Shown: in pieces, positions 27,038 through 35,832 of the stretch
How positions within the stretch are numbered: the first letter of the stretch is position 1
Layout of the letters: each line of letters starts with the position of its first letter
From: FEN-1297 sp964498065
Lineage (GTDB): Bacteria; Bacteroidota; Ignavibacteria; Ignavibacteriales; Ignavibacteriaceae
Assembly (NCBI GenBank): GCA_964498065.1
Contig: CAZCFZ010000013.1
Location: 1 to 64,000, forward strand
Reading direction: 5' to 3'
Length of the DNA stretch: 64,000 nt
Notes under the pieces: model-generated
Seen by the model: the letters and a program-made list of their open reading frames with translations, nothing else
The model's database searches: none
Told to the model about the DNA's origin: nothing
Made by a program: the position numbers and the translations under genes

Positions 27038-28510
27038 TTACATCTCTATGATAATCTTTAACGGATTTCCTTCATCTTCTGGTTTAATAAAATCATTTTG
27101 CCAAATATTCTCGGTAATGTTATTAAATTCATTTTCATAATTTAAAAGTTCATTGAAATAAGTTTTATCATTTAAAACTTTTTTTGCAGCTTCATCAACC
27201 GGTTCAGGATTTATTTTTTGCAGTAAATTATAGGTGATATCATAATGATCTCTAAATCCGCATGGAGCAATTAAATTATGTACTTCTTTGCCTTTTTTCT
27301 CAAAACCATATTCTCTCTGCCACTTGCGAATTTCCACCATAAGATCGGATTTTAAGGTATCATTAATATTCCCGCCTTTAGCGTAAATCTGATTTATATT
27401 TAACTTTGAATAAGGATAGAAAACACACGGTGTAACATTGCCGTTCCAATCAATAGATATGTAGCCTCCGGGCCTTCCTCCGGCCAGACAGCCGCTTGAA
27501 TAAATTCCTCCGTTCCAGAAGTCAGGCAAGAAAATATTTTTATCATGAATGATTTGTTTTTCTCTCTCAAACATCCATTTCCTTTGCTCGGGAGTTACCA
27601 TTAGACTGAAATTTTTATCGGGACCAATCGGCATATATTGGAAAATCCATCCGTACAGAGCTCCCAATTTTTCAAAAAAGAAATTTAGGAATTCATCCGA
27701 CAGAATTCTTTCAGCATTAGACCGGGTAGCGGTTAAAGCGATTCCAAACGGTACACCGGCTTTTCTTAAATTATCCATTGCTTCCAGAATTTTTTTAAAG
27801 ACACCTTTTCCTCTTCTTTCATCCGTATCTTTTTCAAATCCTTCAAGTGAGACTGCCAGAGTAATGTTGCCTGCTTCAGCAATCCGCTCGGCCTTTACCT
27901 TATTTATAAGAGTACCATTTGTGTAAATCATAAAATAATTTTCAGGATGAGCACAGCATAGGTCAATAATATCTTTATCATTAGAATGCCACAAAAACGG
28001 TTCTCCGCCGGAAATTACGGTAAAGAATGAATCCCATAAATCGGTTTTTTCTTTTATTATTTTATTAATAGTTTCATAATCGAGCTTTTCGGCTGCATTG
28101 GAGCTATTCTTAACAAAGCATCCTATACAATTTAAATTGCATTTTTTACAAGGATTGATTGTAATAAATCCAGGAGGTTCGCATTTAAACTCTTCAACGA
28201 AGTCATCCCGACTTTTATTTCTGTTTTTAAGCATAATACGGCATATAAAAACATTAATTATTTTCTTTTTTACATTCGGGGAAATATTTTTATCGGTCAG
28301 AGCTTTTTGAAGGATAATAAGCAAGTCGGATAATATCTTATACCTTTCGTACCGGATTTCTTTAGTATAGAGGCTGCTTTTTTCTACTATTTTTTTATAA
28401 ATATATGTATCAAAATTATAGGCAGTAACTTTTCTTAATATGTAATTTCTTAATAAGAAATTAAGACACGAAGGAATTCTCTTCTTAAACTTACTTCTAA
28501 TATTATTCAT
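27038..28510 (-). CDS. radical SAM protein with C-terminal Cys motif (SPASM-like)
   Basis: 490 residues from the ATG at 28510, chosen over 28537 because AGGAGG sits six bases before it. About 120 helical residues precede the radical SAM core. The core has a Cys-rich NPCKKCNLNCIGCFVKN motif, the GGEPFLW SAM-contacting motif, and a TIM-barrel pattern to about residue 330. A second Cys set (SSGCLAGGRPGGYISID, CVFYPYSK, APCGFRDH) could hold an auxiliary cluster, as in SPASM enzymes. It is divergent from sirC, so a role in tetrapyrrole chemistry, like the haem/haem d1 radical SAM enzymes, is conceivable but unproven. Reaction unknown. Confidence 0.78.
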   Translation of the reverse strand: MNNIRSKFKKRIPSCLNFLLRNYILRKVTAYNFDTYIYKKIVEKSSLYTKEIRYERYKILSDLLIILQKALTDKNISPNVKKKIINVFICRIMLKNRNKSRDDFVEEFKCEPPGFITINPCKKCNLNCIGCFVKNSSNAAEKLDYETINKIIKEKTDLWDSFFTVISGGEPFLWHSNDKDIIDLCCAHPENYFMIYTNGTLINKVKAERIAEAGNITLAVSLEGFEKDTDERRGKGVFKKILEAMDNLRKAGVPFGIALTATRSNAERILSDEFLNFFFEKLGALYGWIFQYMPIGPDKNFSLMVTPEQRKWMFEREKQIIHDKNIFLPDFWNGGIYSSGCLAGGRPGGYISIDWNGNVTPCVFYPYSKLNINQIYAKGGNINDTLKSDLMVEIRKWQREYGFEKKGKEVHNLIAPCGFRDHYDITYNLLQKINPEPVDEAAKKVLNDKTYFNELLNYENEFNNITENIWQNDFIKPEDEGNPLKIIIEM

Positions 28511-28883
28511 AATTAGCCTCCTGTTTTTGCAAAACAACGACGGCTTTTTTTATATTATTTTTCAGTTTAAATTTAGTTATTAACCAATGTTTATGTCACT
28601 ATCTTCTGCTTAACTGTATTCAAAGTGTTTTTATCATATAGCCAATAAACTATTCAAACAATTAGAAATGATTATTGTCTAAGTATTTCAATTAATCGGA
28701 AGATCCTTTTTATTTTATATCTAATTACCTAGATAAATTTTCAAAATTAACATTCTATTTAAACGAAAATTCCTGCCGATTATTTAACTGTAATTTATGG
28801 GCAACACTAGGATTACAGAAAATCTTACACCTTTGTTTTTTTTGCCTAATTAATGAATCTTGATGTTGAGGTAGTATAATTTT
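28511..28883. other. 373-bp divergent intergenic region before the siroheme/TSUP operon
   Basis: Lies between the divergent radical SAM gene and sirC and should contain promoters for both. AGGAGG for the radical SAM gene is at its left end. GAGG lies 12 bases before the sirC ATG, a weak spacing. No ORF, tRNA or strong terminator hairpin was seen. A T8 run near 28833 is the most striking low-complexity element. Confidence 0.5.
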
Positions 28884-29543
28884 ATGAAAAAAAATGCAAA
28901 ATCGGGGTTTTTCCCAATTTTTATTAATCTAAATAAATTCCCTTGTTTAATAGTAGGCGGCGGAAAAGTTGCTTACAGGAAAGTACTATCCCTTCAAAAT
29001 TTTAACGCAGATATTACCGTTATTTCCCCCAAAATTTGTAAGCAATTAAATGAATTGGCAAAAGTTAATAAAATAAGAATTATTAATAAATCATATTCAA
29101 AAGAACATATTAAGTATTTCAAAATAGTTATATGTGCTACAAATAATGAAAAAACAAATCAAACTGTATACAACGATTGTGTTAAAGAAGGTATTTTAAT
29201 AAACGTTGTCGATGCTCCGGCTTTATGTGACTTTATTATGCCTGCTAATGTAAAGCGGGGAGATCTGACAATCGCAATTTCTTCTCAAGGTAAAGCCCCG
29301 TTTTATGTTAAAGAGATGAAGAAAAAACTGGAAGCAATTATTTCGCCCAAATATAGTGAAATTATCCAATTGGCAAGTCAATTCAGAAATCATTTACTGT
29401 CAATCGGAAACGCAAAATCAGCACAAACTAAGGCAAAAATGTTCAGAAAATTTTCTTCAATTAACTGGGAAAATATTTTAACCGAAAAAGGGAATAAAAA
29501 TTCATACAAAGAAGTAGAAAAAATCTTAAATGAATTAGATTAA
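28884..29543 (+). CDS. sirC: precorrin-2 dehydrogenase / sirohydrochlorin ferrochelatase-type protein
   Basis: Oxidises precorrin-2 to sirohydrochlorin with NAD+ (CysG N-terminal/Met8p/SirC family); some members also insert iron to give siroheme. 219 residues with the Rossmann start CLIVGGGKVAYRKVLSL, ADITVISPKIC, CATNNEKTN, and the family signature DAPALCDFIMPANVKRGDL then AISSQGKAPF. It heads a + strand run with cobA-hemD. Siroheme is the prosthetic group of dissimilatory sulfite reductase, which fits the sulfur genes nearby. No separate ferrochelatase is visible in the window. Confidence 0.92.
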   Translation: MKKNAKSGFFPIFINLNKFPCLIVGGGKVAYRKVLSLQNFNADITVISPKICKQLNELAKVNKIRIINKSYSKEHIKYFKIVICATNNEKTNQTVYNDCVKEGILINVVDAPALCDFIMPANVKRGDLTIAISSQGKAPFYVKEMKKKLEAIISPKYSEIIQLASQFRNHLLSIGNAKSAQTKAKMFRKFSSINWENILTEKGNKNSYKEVEKILNELD

Positions 29544-29565
29544 TTATCTCTTAGAAAGAAGGGTT

Positions 29566-30153
29566 ATGGAAGACTCTAAAAAAATATTACGGGGGAAAAT
29601 AATTTTTTCTTTTGTTGTAATATTAACTCTAATCCTTGGCAGCGGCGTTTTAGGCTGGATATTAACGCAACGAATTGAGACAAGTAATAAAATAATAGAT
29701 ACAACCCATTTGTTCAAAGAAGCAGAACTTCAGCTAAGACGAGAAGAAAAAAATCTTTTAATCCGCGGATACTCAAGCGAAAGGTTTTTACAATGGCAAA
29801 AAGCAAAAGAAGATTTCCATCAAAGATTCGGTGAGTTAATCGGATTAAGCGCTCTTTCCAAGGATGAAATAAGCAAAATAAAGATGAATAATACGATAAT
29901 GTCTGAAACATATAATAAATTCTTCGATGAAATTAAAGCTGATAAATTGAATGATAACGGGAAAACTCAATATGATGAACAATTTAAGAAAATCGGCAGA
30001 GAAACTCTTAATATTATAAACAACATATTATCAAAGGAGCAGGCTGCTGCTTCTAAAAATGATTCAGGGACTGACATTTTAATTTTGGTCTTTCTTGTAA
30101 TATTTATTTCTACTGCTACTTTTTTAATAATTAATGTACTTAAGCATTTGTAG
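29566..30153 (+). CDS. membrane protein with extracytoplasmic four-helix sensor-like domain
   Basis: 195 residues: TM1 (about 10-32), a long helical region with MCP/CHASE3-like phrasing (AELQLRREEKNLLIRGYSSE, then FLQWQKAKEDFHQRF), and TM2 at the C-terminus (DILILVFLVIFISTATFLII). The layout is the ligand-binding part of a chemoreceptor or histidine kinase, but the protein stops after TM2 with no HAMP or output domain. It sits between sirC and cobA-hemD, with GAAGG about six bases before the ATG. It may be a stand-alone sensor partner; possible partners include the haem-motif kinase at 37.4 kb. Function unknown. Confidence 0.6.
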   Translation: MEDSKKILRGKIIFSFVVILTLILGSGVLGWILTQRIETSNKIIDTTHLFKEAELQLRREEKNLLIRGYSSERFLQWQKAKEDFHQRFGELIGLSALSKDEISKIKMNNTIMSETYNKFFDEIKADKLNDNGKTQYDEQFKKIGRETLNIINNILSKEQAAASKNDSGTDILILVFLVIFISTATFLIINVLKHL

Positions 30154-30188
30154 ATATAATGTAAAATATTTTAAAAAGAGTTATAAAA

Positions 30189-31511
30189 ATGGAATTTGGT
30201 AAAGTTTATATAATAGGTGCGGGCCCCGGAGACCCGGGACTTATAACCGTGAAGGCTTTGGATAAATTAAAACAGGCTGATGTTGTCGTGTACGATAGAT
30301 TAATAAATAATGACCTTTTATCGTATAGCAAAAAAGACTGCGAAAAAATTTTCGTCGGCAAAGAATCAGGTTTTCATTTAATTGAACAGGAAAACATAAC
30401 TAATATCTTAATTCATAAATCAAAACTTGGTTACACTGTTGTAAGATTAAAAGGCGGAAATCCGTTTGTCTTCGGTAGAGGTTCCGAAGAGGCAAGCGCT
30501 TTAAAATCAGCAGGAATTGAATTCGAAATTATACCGGGAATAACTTCAGGACTTTCAGTTCCTATTTACAGCGGAATTCCGATAACGCAAAGAGGATTAA
30601 TTACGCAATGCGTGCTTATTACCGCTCATGAATGTCCGGATAAACCGGAAACTCAAGTCGACTGGGAGATGCTGGCAAAGTTAAAAAACACATCTCTTAT
30701 AATTTATATGGGTGCATCAAGAATAGAAAGAATTTCCAGTGAGCTGATAAAAAATGGAATGGACCCTGCAATGCCTGCTGCTGTTATGGAAAACGGTACT
30801 CTTCCAAATCAAAGAACAATTACGGCAAGGCTTGACTCAATTGCAGAAGAATATAAAAAAACAAACCTGCATCCTCCGGTAATTATTATGATAAGTCCTA
30901 CCGTATTATTGAGAGATGAAGTTTCATGGTTTGAAAAAAGGCCTTTGTTTAATAAAAGGATAGTCGTAATAGGTGAATGGGATAAATCTACTGAATTAAA
31001 TAATGTTATTTATGATTCGGGCGGAGAAGTATTAACATTTCCGTTTAATCCTAATCCTGAAAATACATGGGAAACCGTTTCATCATTTAATGGGGCAAAA
31101 CCTAATTACAAATTTCCAAACACTAATAGTGAATTTGAACATAATTTAAAATATAAATCAAATGGATACAATTTAACGACTGAAATTTGTAAGGATATTA
31201 ATGATGAAATACCGGGACAAGCAAGCACTTTTAATTATGAAAAAGAAAGTGAGCTCATAAAAGATATCGGGGAAAACGGCGCAGATGTTTTTATTTTTAC
31301 TTCAAAACATGCTGTTCAATATTTCTTTAATGTTTATGGATCTGAAATTGTCATGCTGCATTTAAAAACCAATTTATCTTTAGCATTAGAAGAATCCGCA
31401 GCCGATGCTTTAATTAAAAAAGGATTAATAAAAGTTAAACTCATTTATGATAACAATGTTAAGGGAATCTACGACTCTATCTGTAATTCTATTAACCAAA
31501 GTAAAGAATGA
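30189..31511 (+). CDS. cobA: uroporphyrinogen-III C-methyltransferase fused to a divergent HemD domain
   Basis: Residues 1-245 are SUMT, which methylates uroporphyrinogen III twice with SAM to give precorrin-2: VYIIGAGPGDPGLITVKAL, VVYDRLIN, VVRLKGGNPFVFGRG and PGITSGLSVPIYSGIPITQRG. Residues about 255-440 align in position with uroporphyrinogen-III synthase (HemD), as in known CobA-HemD fusions: NKRIVVIGEW at the start and DVFIFTSKHAVQYFF later. This half is short (about 185 residues against about 250) and contains a low-complexity stretch, so its activity is doubtful. With sirC it gives the siroheme branch. Its stop overlaps the ATG of the first TSUP gene (ATGA). Confidence 0.92.
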   Translation: MEFGKVYIIGAGPGDPGLITVKALDKLKQADVVVYDRLINNDLLSYSKKDCEKIFVGKESGFHLIEQENITNILIHKSKLGYTVVRLKGGNPFVFGRGSEEASALKSAGIEFEIIPGITSGLSVPIYSGIPITQRGLITQCVLITAHECPDKPETQVDWEMLAKLKNTSLIIYMGASRIERISSELIKNGMDPAMPAAVMENGTLPNQRTITARLDSIAEEYKKTNLHPPVIIMISPTVLLRDEVSWFEKRPLFNKRIVVIGEWDKSTELNNVIYDSGGEVLTFPFNPNPENTWETVSSFNGAKPNYKFPNTNSEFEHNLKYKSNGYNLTTEICKDINDEIPGQASTFNYEKESELIKDIGENGADVFIFTSKHAVQYFFNVYGSEIVMLHLKTNLSLALEESAADALIKKGLIKVKLIYDNNVKGIYDSICNSINQSKE

Positions 31512-32557
31512 ATATATTTAGCATTTATTTACCTGTTGTAGGAATTCACTTTAATATTTTGTTATTAATTTTAATTGGATTTTGTGTGGGGGTTATAGCA
31601 GGATTTTTTGGTGAAGGAGGGGGTTGGTTTGTTACACCTGCATTAAATATTTTCGGATTTCCGATGGCTTTTGCAATAGGGACCTGTCTTACAAATATTT
31701 TCGGCCAATCAATTGTAGCGGCAAAAAAACATCATAAGATGGGAAACATTGATTGGAAATTAGGTATTATTTCCATTACTGTTTCCATTATAGGCTTTCA
31801 AATAGGTTCTGAAGTTGTTCTTGCTTTGGAAAAAACAGGAAATGCAGGAATAATTATTAGATGGTGTTACGTTTTGTTTTTATTCGGTCTGGGCGGATTT
31901 ATGTCATATGATTATTTTGTTTTACAGAAGAGACAAATTGATGATGAGATAAATTCTGACGACACTCAATTATCCGAAGTAAAGCCGTACAGGAATAAAA
32001 TCGCAGTGAGATTACATGAAATAAAAATTCCTCCGATGATATCATTCCCTATCTCGCAAATCGAATCCGTTTCACTTTGGATTATCATATCAATTTTTTT
32101 ATTTACCGGTTTTTTTTCAGGATTACTCGGCATAGGCGGTGGTTTTATAATTATGCCTACACTTATTTATTTAATCGGTCTTCCAACTGTAATTGCAGTT
32201 GGAACAAGTTTAATTACAGTTTTATTTAGCTCTGCGTACGGATGTCTTATTTATGCAATTAACGGCAGAGTGGAAATATTAGCGGCATTTATTCTGTTAA
32301 TCGGTGCTTCCGTTGGAGCTCAAATCGGTGCAACGGCAGTCAGGTACATTAAAGGTTACGGAATCAGGCTGCTATTTGCCTTCATGATTGTGTTTGCCGG
32401 TTTATCAGTAATAGCAGAACAATTTTTTAAGATGACCGGCCGAACACTTTTCCAAACTTTTGCGGAAATTATTTTAATGGGTACCGCAGTTATAATGACT
32501 TCTATAATTATCGGCAAACTAATTATAGAATCAAAAAAGAAGGTAAAAAAAGGCTAA
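31508..32557 (+). CDS. TSUP (TauE/SafE) family permease, copy 1
   Basis: Membrane transporter of the TauE/SafE family, whose members move sulfite, sulfonates or related anions. 349 residues, about eight TM segments in two homologous halves joined by a hydrophilic loop (about residues 140-185). It is the most divergent copy at the first signature loop: GFFGEGGGW with Glu36 where the other four have Val, and GTCLTN at residues 58-63 where the others have GTG or GTD. The second half keeps GIGGGFIIMP and GTSLIT. The ATG overlaps the cobA stop, so it is translationally coupled to siroheme synthesis. Transport direction and substrate are inferred from context only. Confidence 0.87.
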   Translation: MNIFSIYLPVVGIHFNILLLILIGFCVGVIAGFFGEGGGWFVTPALNIFGFPMAFAIGTCLTNIFGQSIVAAKKHHKMGNIDWKLGIISITVSIIGFQIGSEVVLALEKTGNAGIIIRWCYVLFLFGLGGFMSYDYFVLQKRQIDDEINSDDTQLSEVKPYRNKIAVRLHEIKIPPMISFPISQIESVSLWIIISIFLFTGFFSGLLGIGGGFIIMPTLIYLIGLPTVIAVGTSLITVLFSSAYGCLIYAINGRVEILAAFILLIGASVGAQIGATAVRYIKGYGIRLLFAFMIVFAGLSVIAEQFFKMTGRTLFQTFAEIILMGTAVIMTSIIIGKLIIESKKKVKKG

Positions 32558-32586
32558 ATCAAAGAATTTAATTAACTGATTGAAAT

Positions 32587-33621
32587 ATGAATATTTTTAA
32601 TATTTATTTACCTGTTGCAGGAATTCATTTTAATTTATTGTTATTACTTTTAATCGGCTTCTGTGTTGGTGTAATCGGAGGATTCTTCGGCGTTGGGGGC
32701 GGTTGGTTGGTAACACCGGCACTAAATATTTTCGGCTTTCATATGGCTTTTGCAATTGGAACCGGCCTCGCAAATATTTTCGGACAGTCTTTCGGAGCAA
32801 TAAAGAAACATCAGAAAATGGGGAATATAGATTGGAAGTTGGGGCTTATATCAATTGCTACTTCTATCATCGGCTTTGAACTTGGTTCTAGAGTTGTAAT
32901 TGCCCTAGAAAAAGCCGGTGACGTAGGCACTATTATCCGGTGGTGTTATGTTGTTTTTTTAGCGGGACTCGGGATATTTATGTTTTACGATTATTTCGTA
33001 TTATATCAAAAAAGACTTAAACAGTTAAAAGAAGAATCATCAGGTACTAAATTAAAAAATAATCATAACGGAATTTCTGAAAAACTTCATAATATAAATA
33101 TTCCGCCAATGATTTCTTTTCCTTCTTCAAATATCGAGGCTGTTTCTTTATGGATTATCTTATCTGTCTTTTTATTCACTGGTTTTCTTTCCGGTCTTTT
33201 AGGTATAGGCGGCGGATTTATTATTATGCCTGCACTGGTATATTTAATTGGGCTTCCAACTATAATTGCGGTAGGAACTAGTTTAATAACAGTCTTCTTT
33301 AGTTCGGCTTTCGGATGCCTTGTTTATGCTATGGATGGAAGGGTCGAATTACTTGCAGCGGCCGTCATGCTAGTGGGATCTTCAATTGGGGCAACAATAG
33401 GAGCAACTGCAGTAAAATACATCAAGGGTTATGGTATTAGATTGTTATTTGCCATTATGATAGTCTTTACAAGTTTTTCAGTTATTACCGAACAATTCTA
33501 CAAAATGACTACTAAACCTCTTTTTCAATCTTTTTCGGGAATCATATTAATTGGAACAGCATTAACTATGACGGTGATAATTATTGCTAAACTGGTAATC
33601 GAGTATAAAAAGGAAGATTAA
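32587..33621 (+). CDS. TSUP (TauE/SafE) family permease, copy 2
   Basis: 344 residues, same two-half topology as copy 1. The first-half signature is GFFGVGGGW, then IGTGLANIFGQ; the second half is GIGGGFIIMPALVY, then VGTSLITVFFS. The central loop is short and Lys-rich (about residues 138-170). It starts 30 bases after copy 1. Probably part of one transcript from sirC to copy 5. Substrate is likely a sulfur oxyanion by family and neighbourhood, not shown by sequence. Confidence 0.87.
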   Translation: MNIFNIYLPVAGIHFNLLLLLLIGFCVGVIGGFFGVGGGWLVTPALNIFGFHMAFAIGTGLANIFGQSFGAIKKHQKMGNIDWKLGLISIATSIIGFELGSRVVIALEKAGDVGTIIRWCYVVFLAGLGIFMFYDYFVLYQKRLKQLKEESSGTKLKNNHNGISEKLHNINIPPMISFPSSNIEAVSLWIILSVFLFTGFLSGLLGIGGGFIIMPALVYLIGLPTIIAVGTSLITVFFSSAFGCLVYAMDGRVELLAAAVMLVGSSIGATIGATAVKYIKGYGIRLLFAIMIVFTSFSVITEQFYKMTTKPLFQSFSGIILIGTALTMTVIIIAKLVIEYKKED

Positions 33622-33666
33622 ATAAAAGTTTTATAATTAAAAGGGAACATTTAACAAAAGTACAAA

Positions 33667-34737
33667 ATGAACTTGTTTAATATTTATTTACCTGTTGCCG
33701 GGATTCAGTTCAACATTATCTTGTTAATTTCGATCGGATTTTGTGTGGGAGTTTTGGGCGGATTCTTCGGTGTAGGCGGCGGATGGATAGTTACACCTGC
33801 TCTAAACATTTTCGGTTTTCATATTGCCTATGCAATCGGTACAGGTAATGCAAATATTTTCGGGCAAACAATCGGAGCAGTGAAAAAACATCACAAGATG
33901 GGAAACATCGATTGGAAACTGGGTTTCCTTTCTATTATTACCTCTGTTATCGGATTGGAAATTGGAAGTGATCTAATTATTGATTTGGAAAAAATCGGCG
34001 ATGTAGGTTTAATAGTTAGATGCACTTATATAATATTTTTAGTCGGACTCGGTTCTTATATGCTCTATGATTATTTTGTTATTCGATCCAGGCAACTTAA
34101 AATTCTTCAAGATGAAACCGATAATTCCGCAAAGACAAAACAAAAAATAGAACGAAGCAAGCTTGCAGAAAAACTTTATCAGTTAAATATACCTCCTATG
34201 GTCTCTCTGCCTACATCCGGAATTGAGGGAGTATCATTATGGATTATTTTATTTATTTTTTTGTGCACCGGTTTTATATCCGGATTTTTAGGCGTCGGTG
34301 GCGGTTTTATAATTATTCCCGCATTAGTTTATTTAATTGGGCTGCCGACAGTAATTGCAGTTGGAACAAGCTGTATGATTGTACTTTTCAGTTCGGCATA
34401 CGGTTGTTTAACTTATGCTGTAAAAGGGCGTGTGGAAGTAATTGCCGCAATGATTATGTTAATAGGCGCTTCTATAGGTGCACAAATCGGAGCAACTGCA
34501 GTCAAATACATAAAGGGTTACGGAATAAGGCTTCTTTTTGCAATTATGATAATATTCGCAAGTTTTTCTGTTGTAACTGAACAACTTTATAAAATGACTA
34601 TGAAACAATATTTCCAAAACCTCGCCGGTATTGTATTAATGGGAACAGCATTAACCATAGCATTAATAATTTTCTTTAGACTAATAATTGAATCGAGACG
34701 GGAAAAAAACGAAAATAAAATAACCATAAAGAATTAA
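33667..34737 (+). CDS. TSUP (TauE/SafE) family permease, copy 3
   Basis: 356 residues, eight predicted TM segments. It has the first-half variant IGTGNANIFGQ (Asn at residue 61, Leu in the other copies) and a second-half variant GTSCMIVLFS (Cys and Met replacing Leu-Ile), so both signature loops differ from its neighbours. GFFGVGGGW is intact. A 45-base gap separates it from copy 2 and only six bases separate it from copy 4. Confidence 0.87.
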   Translation: MNLFNIYLPVAGIQFNIILLISIGFCVGVLGGFFGVGGGWIVTPALNIFGFHIAYAIGTGNANIFGQTIGAVKKHHKMGNIDWKLGFLSIITSVIGLEIGSDLIIDLEKIGDVGLIVRCTYIIFLVGLGSYMLYDYFVIRSRQLKILQDETDNSAKTKQKIERSKLAEKLYQLNIPPMVSLPTSGIEGVSLWIILFIFLCTGFISGFLGVGGGFIIIPALVYLIGLPTVIAVGTSCMIVLFSSAYGCLTYAVKGRVEVIAAMIMLIGASIGAQIGATAVKYIKGYGIRLLFAIMIIFASFSVVTEQLYKMTMKQYFQNLAGIVLMGTALTIALIIFFRLIIESRREKNENKITIKN

Positions 34738-34743
34738 AATCGT

Positions 34744-35817
34744 ATGGACATTTTTAATATTTATTTGCCGGTTGCAGGAATCGAATTTAACGTACTTTTA
34801 TTAATTTTAATCGGCTTTTGTGTAGGTGTTTTAGGTGGTTTTTTCGGCGTAGGCGGCGGCTGGATTGTCACCCCTGCATTAAATATATTCGGATTCCATA
34901 TGGCCTTTGCAATAGGAACCGACTTATCAAATATCTTTGGTCAATCTATCGGTGCGGTAAAAAAACATCAAAAGATGGGCAACATTGATTGGAAACTCGG
35001 ACTTATTTCTATTGTTACTTCAATCATAGGATTGGAAATCGGGTCAGATCTAATTATGGAACTCGAAAAATTAGGAGATGTCGGTATAATTGTTAGATGG
35101 TGCTATATGATTCTTCTTTCTTCTCTGGGCTGTTATATGCTTTATGATTATTTTGTTCTTCGTCAAAAACAATTAAAAAATAACAATAATAATGATAAAA
35201 ATAATCCTGGAATCAAGCTTAAATCAAACAGAAGTAAATTAGCCGAAAAGCTTTATAAATTAAATATCCCTCCGATGATATCATTCCCTGCTTCTGAGAT
35301 TGAAGGTGTTTCTTTATGGATTATTCTTCTGATTTTTTTATTTACAGGTTTTCTTTCAGGATTTTTAGGAGTAGGCGGAGGCTTTATTATAATGCCTGCT
35401 CTGGTTTATTTAATCGGCCTTCCTACTGCAATTGCGGTTGGGACCAGTTTAATTACTGTTCTTTTTAGCGGTGCCTACGGATGCTTTACTTATGCCGTTA
35501 AAGGAAGAGTTGAATTAATTGCAGCATTTATTATGCTGATAGGTGCTTCAATCGGTGCTCAAGTCGGTTCTACCGCTGTTAGATACATAAAAGGATACGG
35601 TATTCGTTTACTCTTTTCTATTATGATCATCTTTGCAGGCTTATCCGTAGCAACAGAACAGTTTTACAAAATTACCATGAAACAATTTTTTCAATCTTTG
35701 GCCGGGATTGTTTTAATGGGAACAGCCCTAACAATGTCATTGGTTATAATAGTTAAACTTATGATAGAATTTAAAAAAGAAAAAAAAGAAAAAGAATCAT
35801 TTAATTCATTAAACTAA
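34744..35817 (+). CDS. TSUP (TauE/SafE) family permease, copy 4
   Basis: 357 residues. The first-half signature is GFFGVGGGW, then IGTDLSNIFGQ, placing an Asp at residue 60 in what should be a membrane-embedded loop. The second half is GVGGGFIIMPALVY, then VGTSLITVLFSG. The central loop contains an Asn-rich stretch (KNNNNNDKNN) and the C-terminus is Lys/Glu-rich. It is most similar to copy 5 in the N-terminal 75 residues. Confidence 0.87.
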   Translation: MDIFNIYLPVAGIEFNVLLLILIGFCVGVLGGFFGVGGGWIVTPALNIFGFHMAFAIGTDLSNIFGQSIGAVKKHQKMGNIDWKLGLISIVTSIIGLEIGSDLIMELEKLGDVGIIVRWCYMILLSSLGCYMLYDYFVLRQKQLKNNNNNDKNNPGIKLKSNRSKLAEKLYKLNIPPMISFPASEIEGVSLWIILLIFLFTGFLSGFLGVGGGFIIMPALVYLIGLPTAIAVGTSLITVLFSGAYGCFTYAVKGRVELIAAFIMLIGASIGAQVGSTAVRYIKGYGIRLLFSIMIIFAGLSVATEQFYKITMKQFFQSLAGIVLMGTALTMSLVIIVKLMIEFKKEKKEKESFNSLN

Positions 35818-35832
35818 CAAATAGAAATAAAT

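Noticed and set aside
34239..34580. 113-residue + strand ORF inside TSUP copy 3
   Set aside because: Out-of-frame shadow of the permease; Cys- and Arg-rich translation with no SD.
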